Assembly: GCA_913064935.1 (NCBI GenBank)
Contig: CAJYBF010000078.1
Span: forward strand, 1-5,628
Origin: an uncultured Mollicutes bacterium
GTDB lineage: Bacteria > Bacillota_I > Bacilli_A > MAG-NZ
Reading direction: 5' to 3'
Length of the DNA: 5,628 nt
A program made the translations under genes and the position numbers. Positions within the stretch are counted from its first letter, which is position 1. Each line of letters begins with the position of its first letter. This document shows, in pieces, positions 1 to 5,383 of this stretch. The notes under the pieces were generated by a model. It was not told where the DNA came from. It did not search any database and worked only from the letters and a program-made list of their open reading frames with translations.

Positions 1-1164
1 AGCTTGCTCCGCAGCTAACATAATGTTTTTATTATTTGGAAATACAAGAACATTGTCTGCATGAACAGAATTTATTGCTTTTACTATATCTTCAGTAGAA
101 GGATTCATTGTTTGACCACCAGTTACAACTTTATCGCAACCAAAGTCATAAAACATTTTAACTAGTCCTTCTCCTTGTGCAACTGCAACAACACCATATT
201 TCTTTTTGGGTGCTTTGTTTTTCTTAATTGTTGCTTCCATCATCATCTCTTCATGTTGTAATGACATGTTTTCGATTTTAATTCTAGCAAAGTCTCCATA
301 CTTTTGAGCGATGTTAAGAGCATCACCTGGAGTTAAGGTATGAATATGTACTTTGATAATATCCTCATCCTGAACAACTACAATTGAATCTCCTAAGTAC
401 GCTATAGATGCTTTCACTTCATCTTCCACATCTTTTTCTTCTGTCATTTGAATGAGAAATTCAGTACAGTATCCAAATTCTTCAGACTCAGAAGATATCG
501 TCATACTACTTGACTGAACATCAGCATCGTCTAGAGGAGTTATAAACTCGCCCTCTAAGGCCTTATACATTCCTTCAATAATAAGAATGTATCCAGCTCC
601 ACCAGAATCCACTACCCCAGCTTCTTTTAACTTATCAAGAAGGTCTGGTGTTCTTTCTAAAGAAGCATTTGCTTCATCTATATACATTTTCAATGTTTCG
701 TTGATAGTCATATCTTTAGTAACGTTTTTCTCTAAAACTTCCGTTGCTTCTCTCGCTACTGTTAAGATAGTTCCTTCAACAGGATTCATAACTGATTTAT
801 AAGCTTGATCAACACCACCTCTAAATCCAGCAACTAATTCAAATGGACCAACTAAATCATGTCCAGCAAATCCTTTGTGAAGTCCTCTGAATAATTGTGA
901 CAATATAACTCCAGAGTTACCTCGAGCTCCCATCAACAATCCTCTAGATAATTTCTTACTCATCTCATCCATAGATTCAATCTTAAGAGAAGCTATTTCT
1001 TGATATCCTGCGTTAATAGTCATTTTCATGTTAGTTCCAGTATCACCATCTGGCACAGGAAAAACATTTAGATCATCAATATATTTATAACTGTTTGCTA
1101 AGTTAATAGCTCCATTTTCGACTAACGTTTTAAATAATAGCCCATTTAATTTTTTTATGTTCAT
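1..1164 (-). CDS. fakA: Fatty acid kinase subunit FakA (YloV, DhaL-domain protein), 3' end outside window
   Basis: FakA is the ATP-binding subunit of the cytoplasmic fatty acid kinase. It phosphorylates fatty acids held by a FakB (DegV-family) partner, so that exogenous or recycled fatty acids can enter phospholipid synthesis. The visible 388 residues are the N-terminal about 70% of a family usually near 550 residues; the frame is open to the window edge. Residues 1-200 form the DhaL-type kinase domain, with the Mg-binding loop FPVPDGDTGTNM (Asp39, Asp41, Asn45), a glycine-rich MGARGNSGV segment at 78-86 and VVDSGGAGY at 184-192. The middle domain has FGYCTEF (Cys233) and VHIHT (His273, His275), matching the Cys/His set known from the FakA middle domain. 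The start is ATG at 1164-1162, preceded by a G-only Shine-Dalgarno-like GGGGG (1174-1170) five bases away. In B. subtilis asp23-like yloU precedes this gene; here it is absent and fakA has its own promoter. No fakB is visible. Confidence 0.93.
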   Translation of the reverse strand, partial: MNIKKLNGLLFKTLVENGAINLANSYKYIDDLNVFPVPDGDTGTNMKMTINAGYQEIASLKIESMDEMSKKLSRGLLMGARGNSGVILSQLFRGLHKGFAGHDLVGPFELVAGFRGGVDQAYKSVMNPVEGTILTVAREATEVLEKNVTKDMTINETLKMYIDEANASLERTPDLLDKLKEAGVVDSGGAGYILIIEGMYKALEGEFITPLDDADVQSSSMTISSESEEFGYCTEFLIQMTEEKDVEDEVKASIAYLGDSIVVVQDEDIIKVHIHTLTPGDALNIAQKYGDFARIKIENMSLQHEEMMMEATIKKNKAPKKKYGVVAVAQGEGLVKMFYDFGCDKVVTGGQTMNPSTEDIVKAINSVHADNVLVFPNNKNIMLAAEQA

Positions 1165-1211
1165 AATAACCCCCAATATTTTTACATCTAGTAGTTTAGC
1201 ATATACATATT

Positions 1212-1240
1212 ATTATATCAAATTTTGCTTTGAGTTTCAA
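1212..1240 (-). promoter_or_regulatory. Sigma-A-type promoter of fakA
   Basis: On the minus strand, -35 TTGAAA (1240-1235) is followed by a 17-base spacer and a perfect -10 TATAAT (1217-1212), with an extended -10 TG one base upstream of it (TGATATAAT). Transcription would begin near 1205, leaving a leader of about 40 bases before the fakA ATG. Hexamer match, spacing and position all agree, although the surrounding DNA is very AT-rich, which raises the background of -10-like strings. Confidence 0.75.
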
Positions 1241-1260
1241 AACATATTTGAATTATTTAA

Positions 1261-1289
1261 TTGCAAAAAAATATATATATAGTTGCAAA
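1261..1289 (+). repeat. Two direct TTGCAAA copies, 22 bases apart
   Basis: TTGCAAA occurs at 1261-1267 and again at 1283-1289, so the copies start 22 bases (about two helical turns) apart. Each is followed by an alternating AT run. The second copy contains the likely -35 box of rpmB. The first has no suitable -10 at 17 bases. It could be an operator half-site, a remnant of a local duplication, or chance in AT-rich DNA. No regulator can be named from this. Confidence 0.35.
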
Positions 1290-1311
1290 TGCTATATATA
1301 TATGATATATT
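1283..1311 (+). promoter_or_regulatory. Sigma-A-type promoter of rpmB
   Basis: -35 TTGCAA (1283-1288), a 17-base spacer and -10 TATATT (1306-1311), with an extended -10 TG at 1303-1304. The predicted start of transcription is near 1318, giving a leader of roughly 29 bases that contains the strong ribosome binding site AAGGAGGT (1333-1340), six bases before the rpmB ATG. It lies back to back with the fakA promoter; the two -35 boxes are 42 bases apart. Confidence 0.75.
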
Positions 1312-1346
1312 ATTAAGGCATTGATAGATTGTAAGGAGGTATAATA

Positions 1347-1547
1347 ATGGCTAAAGAATGTTATGTTACTGGTAAAAAGACAGTAAGTGGGAACAATAGA
1401 TCACACTCACTACATACTACAAAAAGACAATTCAAACCTAATTTTCAAAAAATAAAAATTGAAGAAGATGGTAAAGTGAAAACAGTTGTCGTATCAGCTA
1501 GAGGGCTAAAATCTGGTTTAAAATCAGGTAAACTAAATAGAGTATAA
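1347..1547 (+). CDS. rpmB: 50S ribosomal protein L28
   Basis: L28 is a small basic protein of the large ribosomal subunit. The 66-residue product begins [21 protein letters not shown], the family signature (C-x-x-TGKK-x-x-x-GNNRSHS), followed by [13 protein letters not shown] and the [11 protein letters not shown] core. It is a few residues longer than the usual 61-63. The extra length comes from an LKSG-LKSG tandem near the C terminus ([17 protein letters not shown]), where most relatives have one copy. The ATG is fixed by a near-perfect AAGGAGGT Shine-Dalgarno. The gene is monocistronic, with its own promoter and terminator, and runs opposite to its neighbours, as rpmB does in B. subtilis at the same place between thiN and yloU/yloV. 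No zinc-ribbon Cys pairs are present: the only Cys is at residue 5. Confidence 0.97.
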   Translation: MAKECYVTGKKTVSGNNRSHSLHTTKRQFKPNFQKIKIEEDGKVKTVVVSARGLKSGLKSGKLNRV

Positions 1548-1584
1548 GGCATACCCTTATTTAAGGTATGCCTTATTTTTTTTT
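1545..1584 (+). terminator. Rho-independent terminator of rpmB
   Basis: A perfect 11-base-pair inverted repeat, TAAGGCATACC (1545-1555) and GGTATGCCTTA (1565-1575), with a 9-base loop, is followed at once by nine T (1576-1584). The left arm begins with the rpmB stop codon itself, so terminator and stop overlap. There is no T run on the minus-strand side, so it acts mainly on plus-strand transcription. Confidence 0.95.
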
Positions 1585-1611
1585 GAATAAATTGATAAAT
1601 CCATTTATTAT

Positions 1612-1636
1612 GGTTCCTAGGAAACTAGGAATTTTT
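1612..1636 (+). terminator. Second, backup terminator with GAAA tetraloop
   Basis: TTCCTAG (1614-1620), loop GAAA (1621-1624), CTAGGAA (1625-1631), then five T (1632-1636). Two G at 1612-1613 can wobble-pair with the first two U, lengthening the stem in RNA. It lies about 28 bases after the T run of the first terminator and points the same way, so it probably backs up rpmB termination ahead of the convergent thiN. It could alternatively end an unrecognised short transcript. It has no T run in the minus direction. Confidence 0.65.
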
Positions 1637-1690
1637 ATTATATATAATCTCAACAAACCACTTCCTCAATATATAATATGAGAAATTTAG

Positions 1691-1777
1691 CTAATTAATA
1701 CTATGTACAACCATTATTTTACAATTTTTGATTTTTACGTTACCAATTTCTTTCAGTACCTCATTACTAAAACATAA
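1691..1777 (-). other. In-frame 3' continuation of thiN beyond its TAG codon
   Basis: Directly after the TAG at 1780-1778 the thiN frame stays open for 28 codons (LCFSNEVLKEIG, then KIKNCKIMVVHSIN) and ends at a second TAG (1693-1691). This resembles the usual C terminus of thiamine pyrophosphokinases: a conserved S-N-E following the last core strand, then a hydrophobic strand with a final S-x-[DN]. The segment therefore looks like the missing end of the gene, not intergenic DNA. It would bring the product from 165 to about 194 residues, near the family's usual 200-215. The rest of the gap to the rpmB terminators (1637-1690) holds only AT-rich sequence; no clear minus-strand terminator for the operon was found. 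Confidence 0.75.
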
Positions 1778-2275
1778 CTAATCTGTGTAGTTCAAAGTAT
1801 AGTTATCAAGTGGATATTTGAATCCTTCTAATGAGATTCTCGGCTGACCCGAGTAGTAAAAGAATGATACATATTCTTTTTGGTTTTCTACCACAAAGTC
1901 CTCTGCCTTTAAATATATTCGATTTACTTCATCTATTATCTCAATATCATACAAATCAAGAATATGTATATTTGCATAGTAATGATCAAATCTACCATTT
2001 GTAGCACCATATATATATATCTTGGTAGGACTCAACTTTATTGCCTCTAAGACAGCTATATACAAATCAGTTTGATCTTTTACAGGATTAAGTTCTTGAA
2101 CATTCAATCCATCCAGGTAAGATCTATCTACGGAATCAAAATCACCAATAGCTAAATCAATTTTTATATTATTCTTTATCGCATGTTCAACACCATAATC
2201 TACAGCGATAACATAGTCATGATCATGATCATCTAAAAACGCATGAGGAGCCCCAGCAATAATTTTTACAATCAT
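1778..2275 (-). CDS. thiN: Thiamine pyrophosphokinase, truncated by an in-frame TAG
   Basis: ThiN transfers pyrophosphate from ATP to thiamine, making the cofactor thiamine pyrophosphate in one step. The family motifs are in order: IAVDYG (23-28), DLAIGDFDSV (40-49) with the acidic metal/ATP-binding residues, KDQTD (66-70), and GATNGRFDH (90-98). These make up the N-terminal catalytic domain. The C-terminal thiamine-binding beta domain begins around residue 120 but stops at residue 165 in mid-domain (LEGFKYPLDNYTLNYTD then TAG). Family-like sequence continues in frame for 28 codons. The start overlaps the rpe stop (ATGA at 2275-2272), so it is probably translated by coupling; no strong Shine-Dalgarno is close. 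The gene order rpe-thiN is that of B. subtilis rpe-yloS. Identity is fairly certain; whether the 165-residue product folds is not. It may be a young pseudogene, a sequence error or a readthrough gene. Confidence 0.85.
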   Translation of the reverse strand: MIVKIIAGAPHAFLDDHDHDYVIAVDYGVEHAIKNNIKIDLAIGDFDSVDRSYLDGLNVQELNPVKDQTDLYIAVLEAIKLSPTKIYIYGATNGRFDHYYANIHILDLYDIEIIDEVNRIYLKAEDFVVENQKEYVSFFYYSGQPRISLEGFKYPLDNYTLNYTD

Positions 2276-2889
2276 AATGATTTTAATACCTTAATGTTCT
2301 CTTTGTCTTTAAATACAAATGAACCTGCAACAAGGATATCAGCTCCAGCATCTAGGCATTGTTTACCTGTCTGTTCATTCACGCCTCCGTCTACTTCAAT
2401 TAAATACTCTCCACCTTTTAAAGCATCTATCTTTTCTAGTGAACTTGGAATGAATTTTTGACCACCTTTACCAGGCTCAACACTCATAATTAAAACTAGG
2501 TCTAAGTCTGATAACAAACCTTTAATTTCACTAACATCGGTAGCTGGTTTAATACTAATTCCCACTCCGACTCCAAAAGACTTTATTACTTTAATGACTT
2601 CTTCTGGATTTTTTTGTGCCTCATAGTGAAATGTGATTATATCAGCCCCAGCTTCGACATACTCTTTTATGTGATTTATCGGTTGTTCTATCATTAAATG
2701 CACATCAAAAACCATATCAGTCAATGGTCTAATTTTTTTTATAAATTTAGAGTCAAATGTTAGAGCAGGCACAAATAGACCATCCATAACATCTAAATGG
2801 AGCCATTTCACCCCGAAAGATTTTAACTCATTTATTTCTTGTTCAATGTTGTCTCTATCTGCTGCTAAAATGCTTGGAGATAAAATCAT
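2272..2889 (-). CDS. rpe: Ribulose-phosphate 3-epimerase
   Basis: Rpe interconverts D-ribulose 5-phosphate and D-xylulose 5-phosphate in the non-oxidative pentose phosphate pathway. It is a cytoplasmic metal-dependent TIM barrel. The 205 residues show the whole family pattern: MILSPSILAAD at the N terminus, HLDVMDGLFVP (His31, Asp33, Asp36), DVHLMI (His64), MSVEPGKGGQKF (135-146, phosphate loop region) and EVDGGVN (Asp167). His31, Asp33, His64 and Asp167 are the expected metal ligands, with Asp33 and Asp167 as the acid-base pair. Common relatives have NPGFGGQ where this protein has EPGKGGQ. A start at GTG 2898 would add three residues, but that GTG lies inside the Shine-Dalgarno AGAGGT; ATG 2889 is spaced seven bases from it and gives the family's normal N terminus. 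The TGA stop overlaps the thiN ATG. It is slightly shorter than the usual 215-220 and looks intact. Confidence 0.95.
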   Translation of the reverse strand: MILSPSILAADRDNIEQEINELKSFGVKWLHLDVMDGLFVPALTFDSKFIKKIRPLTDMVFDVHLMIEQPINHIKEYVEAGADIITFHYEAQKNPEEVIKVIKSFGVGVGISIKPATDVSEIKGLLSDLDLVLIMSVEPGKGGQKFIPSSLEKIDALKGGEYLIEVDGGVNEQTGKQCLDAGADILVAGSFVFKDKENIKVLKSL

Positions 2890-2896
2890 ATCGTTC

Positions 2897-2902
2897 ACCT
2901 CT
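2897..2902 (-). promoter_or_regulatory. Ribosome binding site that sets the rpe start
   Basis: AGAGGT reads on the minus strand from 2902 to 2897, seven bases before ATG 2889-2887. Its last two bases are also the first two of the upstream in-frame GTG (2898-2896), so ribosomes bound here would start at the ATG. It follows closely on the TAA-TAG pair (2906-2901) that ends the extended rsgA frame. Confidence 0.7.
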
Positions 2903-2903
2903 A

Positions 2904-3002
2904 TTAATATCTTTTATTGGATCTAATTTCCTCTATGAAAAATACATAGTTATCATATCTTGACTGTGGAATCTTACCTTCTGCAAGATGTTTTTTTACA
3001 TT
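2904..3002 (-). other. In-frame 3' continuation of rsgA beyond its TGA codon
   Basis: After the TGA at 3005-3003 the rsgA frame remains open for 32 codons (NVKKHLAEGKIPQSRYDNY, then VFFIEEIRSNKRY) and ends at TAA (2906-2904), followed at once by TAG. This is clearly the C-terminal helical tail of RsgA, which in relatives reads roughly C-x-V-K-x-x-[VL]-E-x-G-x-I-x-x-x-R-Y-x-x-Y. The end at 2904 leaves 14 bases before rpe, matching the tight packing of the operon; the TGA would leave a 113-base gap. Such good conservation after the stop means that any nonsense change is very recent, or that the codon is read through, or that the base is a sequence error. Confidence 0.8.
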
Positions 3003-3758
3003 TCATTTTGGTTCATTGATATGCAAACATCCTCGGAACTTACAATCATGACTCAGCTCAAAGAAGTCTGAGAAACCATGAGATAACGCTACTTCATCCA
3101 TATCTCCAAAGTCTAACGATGAGAATCCAGCTGAATCAGCTACTAGTCCGCCTTCAATTTCAAGGAGTTCAATATGTCTAGTAGTATGTTTACCCCTACC
3201 TAAAGCTTTGCTTATCTCTTGAGTTTTTATATTTAGTCCAGCTATTGCATTAAGAAGGGTTGATTTTCCTACACCCGATTGCCCTGCTAGAACACTTATT
3301 TTATCTTTAAAAAGCTTTGCCGCACCATCTGTGTCGAAATCGCCTATCGAAGCAGTATACACTACGTCTAAAACAGTCTCGTAATATTTGAGTTGATTTT
3401 TTAATTCCAATGTTTCATCCTCATCAAGTAAATCCATTTTTGATATAACTAAAACTATTGGGATGTTATGATAAGTGATTAGAGCAATAAATCTATCTAA
3501 CAGTGAATATCCTATTTTAGGTTGCGTTGCACTAAACACAAGTATTACTTGATCAACATTGCTTATTGGAGGCCTAACTAAATCATTCCTTCTATCATGT
3601 ATTTCCATAATAAAATCTTCATTAAATTCTACTTGATCACCAACTTTTGGTGATTGATTTAGATGACGAAACTTACCCCGAGCTTTACAGGTAATTAATC
3701 TGTCCTCTGTTTTAACAGTGTAAAGTCCACCAATTAATTTTACTATTAATCCTCTCAT
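3003..3758 (-). CDS. rsgA: Ribosome small subunit-dependent GTPase RsgA, cut by an in-frame TGA
   Basis: RsgA (YloQ/CpgA/YjeQ) is a circularly permuted GTPase that acts in late 30S subunit maturation. Domains in order: an OB-fold RNA-binding domain (about 1-65, with CKARGKFR at 24-31), then the GTPase motifs in permuted order: G4 SKMD (106-109), G5 TAS (135-137), G1 GQSGVGKST (159-167), a G2 region GRGKHTTRH (187-195) and G3 DSAGF (208-212). The zinc-binding part follows, with Cys239, Cys244 and His246 in place. The fourth ligand, a Cys expected after HINEPK, is codon 252, which is TGA. The product is therefore 251 residues against about 290 in the family. G3 is DSAG, where relatives have DTPG. 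The start lies 3 bases after the rlmN TAG, in the same frame, without an obvious Shine-Dalgarno. prpC and prkC, which sit between rlmN and rsgA in B. subtilis, are absent. Confidence 0.9.
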   Translation of the reverse strand: MRGLIVKLIGGLYTVKTEDRLITCKARGKFRHLNQSPKVGDQVEFNEDFIMEIHDRRNDLVRPPISNVDQVILVFSATQPKIGYSLLDRFIALITYHNIPIVLVISKMDLLDEDETLELKNQLKYYETVLDVVYTASIGDFDTDGAAKLFKDKISVLAGQSGVGKSTLLNAIAGLNIKTQEISKALGRGKHTTRHIELLEIEGGLVADSAGFSSLDFGDMDEVALSHGFSDFFELSHDCKFRGCLHINEPK

Positions 3759-3761
3759 AAG

Positions 3762-4775
3762 CTACATACTTTTGCTTCTAAGTTGTCCACAAGCAGCAAA
3801 AATATCTATTCCTTTCTCTTGTCGTAATGTTACATTAATACCTCTTTTTTTAATTATATCATAAAATTCCAACGCCTTTTTCTTATCAGTTCTTTTGAAC
3901 TCAAACTCAGAGACTTCATTATAAGGAATCAAATTCACGTAAGCATTTAGGCCTCTAATTAAATTGCTTAATTGATTTGCATGAGCTGCAGAATCATTTA
4001 CTCCTTTTAATAATATATATTCAAAAGTAACTCGTCTATTCGTTTTAGCAATGTAATCTTTACATGCCTTTATCAATTCTTCAAGGTTATAGGTTTTATT
4101 GATTTTCATTAACTCATCTCTAAGTTCATCAGTTGTTGCATGTAAACTTATTGCTAAATTTACCTGAAAAGGTTCATCAGCAAAATCATATATTTTAGGA
4201 ACTAGGCCACTTGTAGACACTGAGATGTGTCTAGCACCAATTTCAAGTCCTTTAGGATGATTCATAATATTTATTGCTTTCATAGTATTGTCATAATTAT
4301 CAAAAGGTTCTCCGATTCCCATTATAACAATGTTTGAAACTCTTAGATCCTCAATTTCCTCCACTTGTAGTACCTGAAGGACAATCTCTCCCACAGTTAG
4401 GTCTCTATATTTTCCAAGTAGTCCACTAGCACAAAACGAGCATCCAATGTTGCACCCAACTTGAGTTGTAACACATAAACTATTACCCCATTGATATTTC
4501 ATTAAGACTGCTTCAATCGTGTTTTTGTCATCTAATTCAAAAAGATATTTAGTAGTCCCATCTGATGACACTAGCCTTTCAATAACATTAAATCTTGGAA
4601 GTGTGAAATTGCTTTTCAGTTTATCAAGTAATTCTTTCTTTATATTAGTCATTTCGTCGAAATTGCTAATTCTTTTTTTATATAGCCATTCAAAAACTTG
4701 AGAAGCCCTAAATTTCTTCTCGTTGATTTTCTCAAAATATTCAATTAGGTCATCTAACGGTAGATCATAAATCAT
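3762..4775 (-). CDS. rlmN: Dual-specificity 23S rRNA (A2503-C2)/tRNA (A37-C2) methyltransferase RlmN
   Basis: RlmN is a radical-SAM enzyme that methylates C2 of A2503 in 23S rRNA, and of A37 in some tRNAs, which affects the peptidyl transferase centre and decoding accuracy. All 337 residues appear intact, close to the family's usual 340-380. The N-terminal accessory domain (about 1-85) contains KKFRASQVFEWLYKK. The radical-SAM barrel carries the cluster motif CNIGCSFC (Cys108, Cys112, Cys115), preceded by the conserved Cys101 (SLCVTTQVGC). It continues with IVIMGIGEPFDNYDNT and the ISVSTSGLVPKI region. Catalytic Cys329 lies in AACGQLR at the C terminus. The ATG overlaps the rsmB TGA (ATGA at 4775-4772) and has an AAGGTG Shine-Dalgarno five bases ahead. 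The TAG stop is followed after one codon by the rsgA ATG in the same frame, so readthrough would fuse the two proteins. Confidence 0.97.
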   Translation of the reverse strand: MIYDLPLDDLIEYFEKINEKKFRASQVFEWLYKKRISNFDEMTNIKKELLDKLKSNFTLPRFNVIERLVSSDGTTKYLFELDDKNTIEAVLMKYQWGNSLCVTTQVGCNIGCSFCASGLLGKYRDLTVGEIVLQVLQVEEIEDLRVSNIVIMGIGEPFDNYDNTMKAINIMNHPKGLEIGARHISVSTSGLVPKIYDFADEPFQVNLAISLHATTDELRDELMKINKTYNLEELIKACKDYIAKTNRRVTFEYILLKGVNDSAAHANQLSNLIRGLNAYVNLIPYNEVSEFEFKRTDKKKALEFYDIIKKRGINVTLRQEKGIDIFAACGQLRSKSM

Positions 4776-5383
4776 CTTTTCACCTTCTTAAGCTTTGCTA
4801 TGTAGAACCCATCAGTGTGGTTCTCATGTGGTAATATAACTTTTTCATTTTCTAGAATGTAGTTTTCATGTCTATCTAAGAAATTCTTTATTTGTACTTC
4901 GTTTTCACCTTTATTTAATGTACAAGTACTATATACGAGAAATCCATCAATCTTTAGCAGTGGTGCATTATTCTCTAATAAGTCAAATTGTATTTGTTTG
5001 ATTTCTTCTACTTTTTTCTCATTTTGATTATATTTAAGCTCAGGTTTTCGTCCTAAAACTCCCCATCCACTACATGGTGCATCTATCAATATTTTATCGA
5101 AGTGTTCTCTAGTATAGATTTTCTTAAGTTTTGTTCCATCATGGTTCGTGTACTCTATATTAGTGACTCCTAATCTATCGGCGTTTTGCTTGATCAAATC
5201 CAATTTATGAGAATGGATATCGTTAGCAACAATAGACCCTTGATTTTTCATTATTTCAGCAATATGAGTTGTCTTTCCTCCAGGGGCAGCACAAACATCT
5301 AATACTAAGTCTGTCTTCTTAGGATTAAGTGCTCTGGCAACTAATTGACTTGCTTCATCTTTTATTTTTATAAAACCTCCGTT
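4772..5383 (-). pseudogene. rsmB: 5'-truncated 16S rRNA (cytosine-967-C5) methyltransferase RsmB
   Basis: RsmB methylates C967 of 16S rRNA with SAM. The open frame (203 codons plus TGA) begins after a TAA at 5386-5384 and covers only the C-terminal half of a 430-450-residue family. It contains KDEASQLVARALNP, SAM-binding motif I DVCAAPGGKTTH (29-40 of the frame), the PCSGWGVLGRKPEL motif with Cys104, and YSTCTLNKGENE with the likely catalytic Cys154. It ends with the usual DGFYIAKLKK. The NusB-like RNA-binding domain and the start of the methyltransferase domain are missing. No ATG, GTG or TTG occurs before motif I; the first ATG (5251) lies behind it, so a protein started there could not bind SAM normally. 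A GGAGG (5380-5376) precedes ATA codons at 5371 and 5365, so a rare ATA start is conceivable but unproven. The upstream DNA belongs to a different gene, so this is a truncated remnant, a rearrangement or an assembly joint. Confidence 0.8.

Noticed and set aside
587..802. 71-codon open frame on the plus strand within fakA
   Set aside because: It is antisense to well-conserved FakA motifs (DSGGAGY, NPVEGT), has no recognisable product and no ribosome binding site, so it is a shadow frame.
1641..1669. Minus-strand TTGAGG - 17 bases - TATATA promoter-like pair reading toward rpmB antisense
   Set aside because: The -35 is weak and the -10 sits in a plain AT run. No minus-strand gene lies before the rpmB 3' end, and no antisense RNA end can be seen.
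2219..2232. Palindromic ATGATCATGATCAT, possible operator
   Set aside because: It encodes the HDHD stretch near the ThiN N terminus, inside an operon with no transcription start expected there; simple alternation of His and Asp codons explains it.
2243..2461. 72-codon plus-strand frame across the thiN/rpe overlap
   Set aside because: It lies opposite conserved Rpe coding sequence; its composition is that of reverse-complemented Rpe, and no promoter or Shine-Dalgarno supports it.
4519..4701. 60-codon plus-strand frame within rlmN, Ser/Leu rich
   Set aside because: It is the complement of lysine- and glutamate-rich RlmN codons, a typical shadow in AT-rich DNA.
2272..4774. Mycoplasma-type code with TGA as Trp, which would remove the rsgA stop
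   Set aside because: Every Trp visible in RlmN, RsmB, Rpe and the DUF3858-like piece is TGG, and TGA sits at the exact family ends of rsmB and rpe in ATGA overlaps. The rsgA position would need Cys, not Trp. Not fully excluded, because reading through those two stops would add only a few residues.
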